64,000 nucleotides of DNA from Adiantum capillus-veneris (taxonomy: Eukaryota > Streptophyta > Polypodiopsida > Polypodiales > Pteridaceae). Numbering within the stretch: position 1 is the stretch's first letter; every line of letters starts with the position of its first letter. The stretch covers positions 66,976,895 through 67,040,894 of the forward strand of contig CM043944.1 of NCBI GenBank assembly GCA_014529385.2, read 5' to 3'. The translations under genes and the position numbers were made by a program. The notes under the pieces were generated by a model. The model was not told the origin of the DNA and ran no database searches. It was given only the letters and a program-made list of their open reading frames with translations. Shown here piece by piece: positions 1 through 9,499 of this stretch.

Positions 1-1237
1 TTAAATCCCTCCTAACTTGTGGGCATAATGCAAGAAATTGAGGCCATGAAATATCAGGACCCTTACCTCTCATGTCTTCCAACAAGTTGTACAGAGCCAT
101 ACCATGTCCAAGAGGGAAGTCTTGGAGGTTGATACGACGTCGAGTCCTCTTGGTTTCCTTGGTCTCCTTTTCTTTTTTGCCTTGTCCATGGTCACTCTGT
201 GATGTGACTCCTTCTTTCTCTTTACCTTTCCCTCGGCCACGCTTAATGCCATTGGCTTCCATGTCAACCTCATTTGAATTTGTCACCTCTACCACATGCA
301 CATTTGGATCTGGCAAAGGTGGAACTCCTTCTACCCCTTGTGGAGGTGGTCTTGGTCCATTTGGCCTTTGTAGAAGCCTTGGTTGTTGACCAGCTCCTTC
401 TCCTGCATTCATCACTGGGTAATTCAAGTTAGGTCTCCCTAGCTCTCCACGGGGCCAAGGAAAATTATACATCCCATGTCCAGACTCTCCGCAATTCCAA
501 CATTGCAAGACTCTCCTAGGTCGTGGATCTCGCTCTTCAGACTTCTTTGCTTGTCCCTTTGGACCTACAACTTGTGCAAGGTGAATTGACAGGCTGCTTA
601 AAGATTCGTTTAACTTCTCAATTACTTCCGCCGTTACCTCAGGAAGCTCCCTCGATGTTGATGCTTGTGACTTACCTTTGGGTCTAAGACCTTCTATTGG
701 AACCTCTCCCCTTAAGCACTTGAGTTTCCTATATTTCTCAGCAGCCCTAGTTTCCGCTGCATCAAAAGTAGCAGGTGCACCCGCCTCAACTTTTACCTTA
801 AGGTCAGGAAAGAGTCCGGCTATGAACCTCTCCTTCTTTAAAAATTCTGCACCATCACCAGGGTTAGCAACATTTCGTATCCATAGAGCCCAAAGACGTA
901 GAAACTCTTGCTTGTACAAGTAGTAGTCATCTAAGTCTTTTTGCTTATGAGAAACAATGTCTTGCCATAGTTTTTGAGTGTTTTGGGGATCAAAGAAGTA
1001 TCTCTTAAAATGATTCAAAACTTCTGTGTAATTCCCCTTAACTTCCTTAGGCAAAGAGTCAAACCAAGTACTAGCATCTTTCCTAAGGACCACCTCAATC
1101 ATTTCTACACGTTCTTGATCGATTACTATCCTCTTGATACGGCAAGACATCTTGAAATTTGCTAAAAATAATTCTGCATCCTCTCCAGGCTCTCCAAAGA
1201 AAAGAGAATATCCAGACATTTGGCGTTGGCTCTCCAT
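1..1237 (-). CDS. Gag polyprotein of a Ty3/Gypsy-like retrotransposon (partial)
   Basis: An open frame runs from an ATG at 1237 to the left edge (about 412 codons, no stop), so the 3' part lies outside the window. The first ~200 residues have the look of a retrotransposon gag (capsid) domain: a tryptophan-containing ASTWFDSLPKEVKGNY stretch, then a KRYFFDPQ segment and an EFLRLWALW segment. Near codon 250 is a zinc-knuckle-like CWNCGESGHGMYNF. The spacing is that of CX2CX4HX4C but the last Cys is Phe, so it may not bind zinc. After that come a proline-rich linker, a basic Lys/Arg/Glu patch, and a stretch ending ALCPQVRRDL, which resembles the region before the protease in plant Gypsy elements. 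No protease or RT is visible. Gag packages element RNA in cytoplasmic particles. The Gypsy assignment is by resemblance; the open frame suggests a fairly young copy. Confidence 0.75.
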   Translation of the reverse strand, partial: MESQRQMSGYSLFFGEPGEDAELFLANFKMSCRIKRIVIDQERVEMIEVVLRKDASTWFDSLPKEVKGNYTEVLNHFKRYFFDPQNTQKLWQDIVSHKQKDLDDYYLYKQEFLRLWALWIRNVANPGDGAEFLKKERFIAGLFPDLKVKVEAGAPATFDAAETRAAEKYRKLKCLRGEVPIEGLRPKGKSQASTSRELPEVTAEVIEKLNESLSSLSIHLAQVVGPKGQAKKSEERDPRPRRVLQCWNCGESGHGMYNFPWPRGELGRPNLNYPVMNAGEGAGQQPRLLQRPNGPRPPPQGVEGVPPLPDPNVHVVEVTNSNEVDMEANGIKRGRGKGKEKEGVTSQSDHGQGKKEKETKETKRTRRRINLQDFPLGHGMALYNLLEDMRGKGPDISWPQFLALCPQVRRDL

Positions 1238-1370
1238 TATTATGAAAGATTACAACACGAGTTACAATAAGGGATACAATAGAGATTTAGAACCACTCGC
1301 CTGCAAATGAAGAAGTGAGAAAATACCACTCTAGGTTTTCTTCTTCAGCTATCCAAGCTTCAATAAGGTC

Positions 1371-1745
1371 TCAATTTGTTTGATCAAAACAAAAAGGTAG
1401 ACTATTGATGAGCTCTAAGAAGGGTTGAAATTCTTCAAAGCTAAGGCGATAAACAGAAATCTCTAGAACTTCATTTTCTGGATCCAAAAGAGCAACCACG
1501 TCCCAAGTGATAAATTGCACTTGCTCTACAATTCCCAACGCACAAGCGGTTTGTATAAAAACTAGATCTTCATGCTCGTCGAAGGCCGTGAGAAAGTAGC
1601 AATTGACTAGGAGCTCCTTTCCTTCGAGTTCCACACAGTCGGAGTGAGGCAACCTTCTCACAATTTCATAAAGAACATCCTCATCAAGTCCAATCAAGTT
1701 TGCAAGATTTAAAGACTCCACTTGTGCTACAAAATTCCTGGACAA
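1371..1745 (-). pseudogene. Coding-like unit B2, paralogous to 1792-2346
   Basis: An open stretch of about 124 codons with no ATG; upstream in frame it reaches a TGA. It aligns with the neighbouring unit at 1792-2346. Both have a VRRLPH motif near the start, then an acidic FIQ..CAL segment, a V.F..W.V segment, and an RL.F.EF.P.L.LINSL.F.F ending. The start (LDEDVLYEIVRRLPH) loosely resembles an F-box helix, but this is weak. It lies in a different frame from the upstream unit, 46 bp away, so it is either a separate exon or a frameshifted second domain. It sits between the gag ATG and the candidate primer site, that is, in the leader of the Gypsy-like element. Function unknown. Confidence 0.4.
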
Positions 1746-1791
1746 AAACTCCTTAGGATTATGGTTAAATCATTCAAAAGCATAAAGAGAT

Positions 1792-2346
1792 TTACAATGT
1801 CTCTATGAACAAAGTGTCATAGAAAGTAGAGAAGGATGAGAATTTATACAAATTTGCAATCTTCTCTATGCTCTCTTTATTAAGACAAGCTCTGAATAGC
1901 TCCCTATCTCCTTTGTTGAAAGCGAAAGAAAGACTATTAATAAGACGCAAATGAGGAAAAAATTCACCAAATGTGAGTCTATGAAGCATGAACTCTGGCC
2001 GCAAGTTTCCTGAAGAGTCTTCCTCAATGGTGAAATGCACTCGCCAAACGCCAAATTTCACTCTATTTACCAATCTTAGGGCACACACTAGTTGGATGAA
2101 TGCGCGGTCTTCCTTAGTGCCCAACAACAAGAGGAAAATGGAATCCACGCGTAGGACCTTACGTCTTAACTTCACCACCCTCTTGTTATGAGGGAGACGC
2201 CTTACTACTTGCTCCTGCAACTCAATTGGTAATAGAGCTAGATCTCTAAGGATTGAACTTTCACTGCACACACATTCCCAGTTAGAACAAATGATCGTTT
2301 TTTTGTTTCTTGTAACAGCTTGGACAAAGAAAAAACAAACATACAC
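1792..2346 (-). pseudogene. Coding-like unit B1, paralogous to 1371-1745
   Basis: An open stretch of about 184 codons without an ATG near its beginning. A plausible 3' splice site on the minus strand (CTAAC branch-like sequence, then TGTGTGTGCAG, near 2260-2282) would start an exon at the SESSILRDL segment. From there the protein is LPIELQEQVVRRLPH, then FIQLVCALRLV, a W-containing strand, and LRLINSLSFAFNK, followed by a tail of ~40 residues. The middle matches the unit at 1371-1745, so this is a tandemly duplicated domain. The family is not recognised. It could be a captured host exon in the retroelement leader, or a non-coding tandem duplication that happens to stay open. Confidence 0.4.
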
Positions 2347-2372
2347 ACTATTTTGCCGAGCTGCACTTCATT

Positions 2373-2591
2373 TTAAAATAAAATGAACACATGTACATCA
2401 AAAGAAGTGTGGTAGTTGATGAGAGGTAGAATGACAGGGTTTGGTGATGCAAGAATTTCTCCTGCTCTTTGGGCACCAAACATGAACACCATTCGTTGTT
2501 GAAAATGGATCTTTCTACTAATTGCAACGTTTATTCTAATGTGTGGAGTAAAATGAAAGGGAAAAACCTCTATTCCTGGGCCATTATCCAT
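2373..2591 (-). pseudogene. Coding-like unit A1, paralogous to 2613-2825
   Basis: A frame of 72 codons starting with ATG. It aligns over most of its length with the frame just upstream: both have a basic-hydrophobic segment, then NP.ILPLI.Y, and end DV.(I/V)F(I/V)LF followed by a stop. Duplicated units that keep both the pattern and the stop suggest either real short genes or a tandem repeat of about 230 bp. No domain is recognised. It lies in the leader of the Gypsy-like element. Confidence 0.35.
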
Positions 2592-2612
2592 GGCCTATGC
2601 ATGTCCTAATGC

Positions 2613-2825
2613 TTAAAATAACACAAAAATATAGACGTCCAAGCTAATATCGTACCTAATGAGAGGCAAAATAAAAGGATTTACCGAAGTGTTTATCTCG
2701 GCTAACCTAAGAGGACCTAAAATTCTACGAATTACTCGCTGAAATTGCAACTTAGTACTAACAATTATGTGTACCTTTTGCCTTGCAATGGGAATGAAGG
2801 GATCATACAAATTCTCGTGATTCAT
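2613..2825 (-). pseudogene. Coding-like unit A2, paralogous to 2373-2591
   Basis: A frame of 70 codons starting with ATG and ending DVYIFVLF then a stop, parallel to DVHVFILF then a stop in the next unit. The spacing between the two units is about 235 bp. No family is recognised. It starts about 55 bp downstream (on the minus strand) of the candidate primer-binding site at 2881-2898. Confidence 0.35.
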
Positions 2826-2880
2826 GCAAGCTACTTGATTATGCTAAAGGTTGAGCCTTCACAAAACATACACAAGCCTG

Positions 2881-2898
2881 TCCTCAGTGGGGGCACCA
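2881..2898 (-). other. Candidate primer-binding site of the Gypsy-like element
   Basis: On the minus strand this reads TGGTGCCCCCACTGAGGA: it starts TGG, as expected opposite a tRNA CCA end, and is 18 nt long. It would place the 5' LTR at higher coordinates (2899 upward) and a leader of ~1.65 kb before the gag ATG. The matching tRNA was not identified and LTR boundaries could not be fixed. Confidence 0.3.
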
Positions 2899-2960
2899 AT
2901 TTGAGGCGGTCCGGGGCAAGCAACAAGAAGAGCAACCTCTAGACACCCTTCAAGGCTCCC

Positions 2961-3073
2961 GTGCTGCTCAATTGGGTTGGGGTTGGAAAAAAACAACAAA
3001 CACACACACAAACCCGCAACCTAACCCTACACAAATTTGGGGCACCACCTAGTTTGGATGCGAACTAGGACGC

Positions 3074-3133
<60 letters not shown>

Positions 3134-3478
3134 CGGGCTGCTTTGAAACGTATCGGCAATGATCAAGCAAACACAACTATATATTTAAGAAAGAGAGAGA
3201 AAGAGGGAGGGGGTGCTTGTTGCATTAATACCTTCTTACAAATCTGTCATGACAAATCAAAGTGAGATTAGTATTTGTTCAACATAGCTTGCGTAAATTT
3301 CACCACAACACATCACAAGAAAAGCCACCCCCAATCACTGTCTTAAGGCCAGGGGAGTCTTCTCCACCCTGTCGCCCTCTTACAGTATGTGGGACTTATG
3401 GCTAGATTGATGACAACACCAGAGACAAGCTATCAAGAACTTAACAAAAAACACCAAGACACTTACGCATCATTGTTG
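2961..3478. other. No gene seen; possible 5' LTR sequence and a microsatellite
   Basis: The stretch holds a short CA-rich run, a GA microsatellite (3076-3131) and unremarkable AT-rich sequence. Part of it may be the LTR of the minus-strand Gypsy-like element, but no second LTR copy is in the window to confirm this. Confidence 0.4.
3076..3131. repeat. (GA)n microsatellite
   Basis: An uninterrupted run of about 28 GA dinucleotides. Confidence 0.95.
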
Positions 3479-3533
3479 TCCATTACTTCACGTTGGAAGG
3501 GAGACAAAGTATCCATTACTTCACGTTGAAAGG
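3479..3533 (+). repeat. 22-bp direct repeat at the break of a Copia fragment
   Basis: TCCATTACTTCACGTTGRAAGG occurs at 3479-3500 and 3512-3533, 11 bp apart. It sits where the truncated Copia coding sequence begins, so it may mark the truncation or repair junction. Confidence 0.7.
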
Positions 3534-4056
3534 AATATTGAGATGCCTGAAAGCTACAAAGAGTATGCGTATATGCTATGGGAGTCAGGAGCTAAGTGTA
3601 AAGGGTTTTACAGACTCAGATTATGCAGGTGACTTAGACAACCGAAGGTCTACGTCAGGGTATGTCTTTACATTGGCTGGTGGAGCAGTATCATGGCGTT
3701 CTAGATTACAAGATTGTGTTACTCAGTCTACTACAGAGGCTGAATATGTTGCAGCATAAGAGGCATGCAAAGAATCAATTTGGCTTAATCAACTAATAAC
3801 AGATTTGGGAATCAAAGAAGAGATTCCTGTGTTATATTGTGATAGTGAAAGTGCTATACAATTGGCTCGCAATCCAGTTTATCACTCAAAGACAAAGCAT
3901 GTGGATGTGAAGTATCATTTCATCAGGGAAATGCTCGAGGATAAGCAACTTCAGCTTGTCAAAGTTCACACCACAGAAAATCCTGCTGATCTACTTACAA
4001 AAGGACTTCCCTCAGAGAGATTTGCGCATTTTCGCAAGCAGTTAGGTGTAGGGTAG
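3510..4056 (+). pseudogene. Copia retrotransposon RNase H and pol C-terminus (truncated)
   Basis: The 3' end of a Ty1/Copia pol gene. It starts inside the RT/RNase H junction (GILRCLKATKSMRICYGSQ), then has the RNase H signatures FTDSDYAGD, RRSTSGYVF and QSTTEAEYVA, followed by LYCDSESAIQLA and KTKHVDVKYHFI. It ends in the ADLLTKGLPSERF tail common in plant Copia elements. The frame is broken by a TAA at 3757-3759, where the related copy at 34700-34730 has an Asn codon. Gag, protease, integrase and most of RT are missing. A polypurine tract and an LTR follow directly, so this is the 3' part of a truncated element, related to but distinct from the Copia element at 29799-35320. Confidence 0.9.
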
Positions 4057-4128
4057 TACATCACTTCTCTACATCTCTTGTATATTAGCTTGTATAGTAG
4101 CTTCTCTCACACTTAAAGTACCACATTG

Positions 4129-4145
4129 GACTTTAAGTGGGAGGT
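4129..4145 (+). other. Copia polypurine tract
   Basis: TTTAAGTGGGAGG directly precedes the LTR start at 4146. The same tract precedes the 3' LTR at 35101. It primes plus-strand DNA synthesis in LTR elements. Confidence 0.65.
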
Positions 4146-4337
4146 TGTTGGGGTATAACGCTCAATGTGGTCGCCCAGGTAAGTGGGCGGGCCGCCAGGT
4201 ATGTACACATATTCTTTTATTAAAACCTAATAAGAACTCACTATGCTCTACACATTACAGTAGAGCGAGTTAACCATATCGTCGTGCTCTTCTTCTCGCA
4301 TTCTCTCTCGCGTCGCACTTTCGCTCGTACTCCTTCA
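4146..4337 (+). repeat. 3' LTR of the truncated Copia element
   Basis: It starts TGTTGGGGTATAACG right after the polypurine tract and probably ends at CTCCTTCA near 4337 (about 192 bp). The last ~140 bp match, in reverse, the sequence at 47670-47810, confirming a dispersed LTR family. It differs in most of its length from the LTR of the element at 29799-35320. Confidence 0.75.
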
Positions 4338-7300
4338 ATCATCTTTGCATTACAAGGTAGCCTATGGCCCTAAGGCTATAGGGTGCTATTTATGATAACA
4401 AGGAACCCTATGGTCCTAAGGCCATAGGGTGGTCATGTTGCTTCACTACTACATATACAAGAGCGGAGGGATTTTTACCTTGGTTTTTATGGTGTATGAA
4501 CCTTTTGATCCGAAGACCGTAATTTGTTATATGCTCTTTTACAAGCTACTACTTACAAAGTGTGGCCTACAATTAGAACCTTTGACCATGAGGTCACTAG
4601 TCATAGATTTTTTTAAATATTTTAGAGGATGCATACAATTGCCACCCGATGGCCTTAGGGCCATAAGGTTGCATGTCTACAAAGAATGATATGATGTTAC
4701 AACCATGAAATTTTTCTTCAACAATGAAAAAACTCTGACCCTAAGATCATAGGATGCTTTGACAAGACCCCTAGCCTTAAGTGGTACAATGTCATATGTG
4801 TGACAATAAACCTCATAGCATCACATAGCTTAAACGAATTACATAATATATCAATAACCACATAGCTTTAAAGTTTTACATCATACATCATTTGATCACA
4901 AAGCTAAAGGATGACCTTTGTAACCTCATGTCTATGTATAAATTTTCCACTTAAATTAAATTCATTTATTTTGAAAATACTCAAGCTCACAAGTATACAC
5001 TCTTATGGTCACATAGATAATGGCTGCTCTTTGCCACCATATGTTCATGACATGATATTTACACACTTAAATTTAATTCATCTAATTTGAAAACATTAAA
5101 ACTCACAAGCGTGCAAAATAGTTTTTAAAAGAAAACAATATTGTTGGTCAATATTTACAAAATCAAAGAGAAACAACAATCTCGATATCATGGGAGAATT
5201 GTCGTTGGTTGACCTTCGGAAGCTTGGATCTCTTTGTCATCATCTTTATGGACATTTTGGTTTAAATGGGGATTGAGAGGCTCTTTTTCAACAGTTTCAA
5301 TAGATTGAACATCTTCTGTACCGATGACCTCACATGAAACATCCTCAATTGCAATATCTTGTTGATGACCTGAAAGTTTAAACAACGCCTACTTTTAGCT
5401 TTGAAAATACTTACAAATGTGATGAATTTCTATAATCAAGCACTTAGAAAAAAGATTGAGTATCCAAATGACATATACATGAGAATTAAACTACAATGCT
5501 TTATATACTATATGCAAAGTTCACTTAATTGCTCTATACTACCACCCTATGGCCCTAGGTCCATAGGGTGCTCTATATGTTGGTCAAGAATCTTATGGCC
5601 CTAGAATCATATGGTGCCCTCTATATTGACAGTTTATAGTTTCATGAATATAAAGTGCTCCATTTCACACATTGGGACTATAGACTTATATTTTTTGCAC
5701 CTCTATGGAGGTATCTGTAGTCCTTGTGCTATACCAACCTCTCTTTGTTAGTGAAGAATTCTATGGATCTACACGAGTATTTTGTACTACATACATGTAC
5801 CTCACGTCCATGAGGTGTTCTATTTTGGGTCATTGGGACCATATGATCATTACATTACACATTTGTATTGGCACCTATGAACCTAGTGCCACAAGGTGAT
5901 TTCTATGCTCAATACAATTCCTATGGCCACCAAATTGACATAAAAGTGCATTATGTACTACCTACATGGTCACCTAACGGCTCTTAAGCCATCAGGTGTA
6001 AATAAGGTAGCCTATGTACTATGTATAGCTTCTTTGTACAAACATCATAGGTCCATGGATGATCTTCATGTTGAAAATGAGCCTTATGGTTCTAAGGCCA
6101 TATGGTGCTATTTATGTCTACAAGGAACCCTATGGCCCCAAGGCCATAGGGTGGTCATGTTGCTTTATGTACTGCAAACAAGACCTTAGGGATTTCCACT
6201 TGGTTTTTGTGGTGTATGACCCCTGTGATCATGAGACCATAATTTGTCTACAAGGAACCCTATTGCCCCAAGGCCATAGGGTGGTCATGTTGCTTTATGT
6301 ATTGCAAACAAGAGCTTATGGATTTACACTTGGTTTTTGTGGTGTATGAACCCTGTGATCATGAGGACATAATTTTTATACAAGGAATCCTATGGCCCCA
6401 CGGCCATAGGGTGGTCATGTTGCTTTATGTACTGCAAACAAGAGCTTAGGGATTTCCACTTGGTTTTTGTGGTGTATGACCCTGTGATCATGATGCCATA
6501 ATTTTCTATATGTTCTTCTACAAGCTACTTACAAAGTGTGGTCCACAATTATCACCTTATAATCAAAAGCTCACTAGCAATACACTTTGGATCCCTTTTT
6601 TAACGATTCAAAAAAACTCTAAGCAATAAAGTGATCAAATTTATGACCATACGGTGCTCAAATTTATACCAAAAACTATTGACTCACCTCTAAAAATCCA
6701 CCCTTACGTCCTAGGGCCATACGGTCCTCTCTTTGTTAGTGAAGATCTCTATGGCCCTACAAAAGTACTGTGTACTACATACATGTACCTCATGTCCAAA
6801 AGGTGTTCTATTTTGAGACATTGAACCATAGGATCATTATATTTCATATTTGTATTGACAGCCTAAGGTCACCAAAGTGGCCTACAAGAGCATTATGTAC
6901 TACCTACAAAGTACACTTAATGGATCTTAGGCCATTAGGTGTACATAAGGTTGCTTAGGTTTTATGTAGAAATTCTATGACCATAAGGTGCTATATTTTG
7001 AAGCTAAAGACCATAGACTCGTCTCCTTTTTGCCTATGTACTAGCACCATAGAGCCATATTGATCTTAATGTTAACAAGGATCCCTATGGCCATAGGGCC
7101 ATAGGGTGATGTTTATGATTACAAGAAACCCTATGGACCTCAAGGCCATAGGGTGGTCATATTGCTCTATGTACTACAAACAAGAGCCAGGGATTTTCAC
7201 CTTACTTTTTGTGGTGTATGATCCCTATGATCCTAAGGCCATAATTTGTTTTTTGTTTTTCTACAAGCTACTTACAAAGTGTGGTCTACATTTGTTACCC

Positions 7301-7790
7301 TTAAGGTCACTAGCAAGACACTTTGGATCTCTTTTTTTGACAACTTTGGAAAAAATCTAAGCCTTTTAGTTAAGCTATAACATAAAATATTTGACACTCC
7401 TATTTAGGATATTTTATTGTTTCATAGAGTCATAACCCTATGGTCTTGAGGCCATAGGGTGTCATGGGAACCATATACTTTGCACCCAATGGTCACACTA
7501 CCCTATGACCCTAAACTTTAGATTCATGGGTTTCTCTAAATTCTATAAATGCTACATACAATTTCCATAAACCTAAATTGATACAATTTTATCAAGGTCT
7601 TATAAACCTAAATTGATAAAATTTTATCAAGGGCTTATAAACCTAAATTGTAAGTGCTCTATTTTGCATCTAAGAACAATATGCTCATCAATTTTTCACT
7701 TATACGTCAATAAGGAACCCTATGTCCCTAAGGCCATAAGGTGGTCTAGTTGTGCTACGTACTAGATACAAGATCTGTGTGTGCTACATA
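4338..7790. repeat. Dispersed palindrome repeats, CTATGGCC..GGCCATAG family (left block)
   Basis: The block is full of copies of a palindromic core such as CCCTATGG..CCATAGGG, spaced irregularly by AT-rich sequence. Some longer units repeat in tandem. From about 6120 to 6480 a unit of ~130 bp occurs three times (palindrome, then TGGTCATGTTGCTTTATGTA, then a GTGGTGTATGA segment). Copies diverge by point changes. The segment 4700-5500 has few cores and no recognised gene. Short open frames here follow the repeats and are not believed to be genes. The block shares its core with 9500-18880 and 23690-25740. Confidence 0.85.
7567..7650 (+). repeat. Short tandem repeat, ~34-bp unit
   Basis: About 2.5 copies of a unit containing AAACCTAAATTGATA, AATTTTATCAAGG and CTTAT. 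Confidence 0.7.
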
Positions 7791-7805
7791 TTTGCGCCCC
7801 TCTAT

Positions 7806-7955
7806 CGCTCTTGCAGCGCCTGTGGTGCCGCCCTCTCATGACATCGAATAGCCGCCCATTGCCGCCCTGTGATGCCGCCCTCTGACGACATCGAATACGC
7901 CCGTTGCCGCCCTCTCACGACATCGAATAGCCGCCCGTTGCCACCCTGTGGTGCC
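7806..7955 (+). repeat. GC-rich minisatellite next to the foldback element
   Basis: Imperfect tandem copies of a unit with GACATCGAATAGCCGCCC and TTGCCGCCCTGTG. It is strongly GC-rich against AT-rich surroundings and directly abuts the left end of the inverted-repeat element at 7954. Confidence 0.75.
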
Positions 7956-8357
7956 ATTAGAAAATTTTGGAGGTCATTTGGAGGGCCTTGTAAGAAATTG
8001 CATTTCTCTCTCTAGAAACTTCTTTTAAAATACACTTGCACCTTGTGAGTACGTCCAAAAGGACAGCCAGACACTCTAAAAAGTAGATTTATATTCCCAA
8101 CCGTCCTTGAAAACGGTCACTTTTTTATTTAATACGAGCGTCTTTTTCAGGAGGCAGGTGCAGCGCATTCAATGCAGCTTACGTCATCACTGAAAGTTGA
8201 AAAGTCACAAACTGTCATATAGTGATAGATTTTGAGGCTTTTGACACCACCAATGCGTCTGGAACTCCAAAATACCATAAAAACGAATGTCTACTTGTCT
8301 CATTCCGACATCCGGAGAGGCAAAAAATGTCAAAAAATCCCAAAAGATGGGCTTTTT

Positions 8358-8417
8358 ACTTAAGGCACGCGAGGAGGCATTCTAAAATTCTAGAATGCCC
8401 CTCTGCGTGCCGTTAGT
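8358..8417. repeat. 60-bp imperfect palindrome (left inner arm)
   Basis: A hairpin-forming sequence centred at about 8387. The outer part GGCACGC pairs with GCGTGCC and the inner GGCATTCTA with TAGAATGCC, with several mismatches. It is the counterpart of 8535-8594. Confidence 0.85.
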
Positions 8418-8534
8418 ACAAAGTTCCTTTTAGTGATTTTTGGACAATTATCTTTCAAGAAAGCCCATTTTTAGAGGTTTTTTGACATTTTTCCTCTCAA
8501 AAAGCTCCCTAAAAGAGGAAAGAAGGGGCGTTTT

Positions 8535-8594
8535 ACTAACGGCGCGCGAGGAGGCATTCCAAAATTTTGGAATGCCCCCTCGCGCGCCGTTAGT
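8535..8594. repeat. 60-bp near-perfect palindrome (right inner arm)
   Basis: From ACTAACGGCGCGCGAGG to its reverse complement, centred on AAAA|TTTT at 8564/8565. Only one base pair is mismatched across 30 bp of stem. Such a palindrome can extrude as a cruciform or give a strong RNA hairpin. Confidence 0.9.
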
Positions 8595-9097
8595 AAAATG
8601 TTCTTTTAGGGGTTTTTGACATTCTTTGCCTCTTTGGATGTCGGAGCAAGGCAATTGGACATTCATTTCTAGGATATTTGGGCGTTCCGGACGTATTGAC
8701 AGTATCAAAAGTTTCAAAATCTTCCACCACTTGATAGTTTTGTAACTTTTTGAGTTTTAGTGATGACGTAAGCCGCATCAAATGCACCGCATCTACCTTC
8801 TGAAAAAGGTGCTCGCATTAAATGAAAGAGAGTGCTCGTCTTCAAGGACCACTAGATTATTAAATGAGGAGAGGGACACCTCTTATATTTTTGTTAATAT
8901 CAATCTATTTTTCTACGTAACGTAGGCTCTTTTCTCATTGGAAGAGCTTATTTTCCTCTCTCTTCCAAAAGGCCCTCCAAAAGACCTCCGAAATCTCCTA
9001 ATGCGCCTCTTTCGCGTTCTCTCTCCCTCTCTACGCAGTGCCTCACAGGTAAGCTCAATCTTTTTTTAAAAAATTTATTTACCGCTCTCTATAAAAA

Positions 9098-9236
9098 AAA
9101 TAGTAAAACTATAAAACTATAAAACAGTAAAACTGTAAAATAGTAAAACTGTAAAACATTAAAACTGTAAAACAGTAAAATTGTAAAATAGTAAAACTAT
9201 AAAACATTAAAACAGAAAAACAGAAAAACAGAAAAG
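9098..9236 (+). repeat. A-rich minisatellite (GTAAAACT-type)
   Basis: A run of roughly 8-9-bp units such as GTAAAACT, ATAAAACT and CATTAAAA, ending in three CAGAAAAA units. No gene. Confidence 0.85.
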
Positions 9237-9469
9237 AACTAACCTTTCTGTTGGTGTGAGATAGGTCCTAGAAAGAGGAGATGTGGTAGGGGGTGCGTGA
9301 ATGACGATGCCACCAGTAGATATTGAAGCCCTTTATGAATGGGGAGAGATGAGAAGAGGGAGATAAATAGTTGTTTGGAGTGAGAGAGAAAGGAGAGTAA
9401 GAGAGACAAACACAGGAGAGGAAGCTGAGAGAGAGGGAGGACTGATAATAAGGCCAAATTAACAATTTA

Positions 9470-9499
9470 AATCCGAGAGAGAGAGAGAGAGAGAGAGAG
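9470..9499. repeat. (GA)n microsatellite
   Basis: A short run of GA dinucleotides just before the main palindrome array. Confidence 0.9.

Larger units (their letters stand above)
7954..9003. mobile_element. Foldback/MULE-like element with long terminal inverted repeats
   Basis: The two ends are inverted copies of each other. The left arm (about 7954-8417) starts ATTAGAAAATTTTGGAGGTC. The right arm (about 8535-9003), read in reverse, starts ATTAGGAGATTTCGGAGGTC. The match continues inward through GGAGGGCCTT, GTCCTTGAA.ACG, TTTAAT.CGAG, CTTACGTCATCACT and GATTTTGA, down to a palindrome at each inner end. The ~115-bp spacer also carries a third, inverted, partial copy of arm sequence. No transposase gene is present, so this would be non-autonomous. 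Long arms suggest a Mutator-like or foldback element, but no clear target duplication was found. Confidence 0.75.

Noticed and set aside
1988-2191. Plus-strand 67-codon frame
   Set aside because: It is the opposite strand of the duplicated unit at 1792-2346 and shows no motif.
2881-3475. Exact 5' LTR of the Gypsy-like element
   Set aside because: A primer-site candidate exists, but without the second LTR no boundary can be supported, so it was not called as an LTR.
8222-8787. Two similar short proteins encoded on opposite strands
   Set aside because: They are translations of the two arms of the inverted-repeat element at 7954-9003, so similarity is due to the arms; no domain is recognised.
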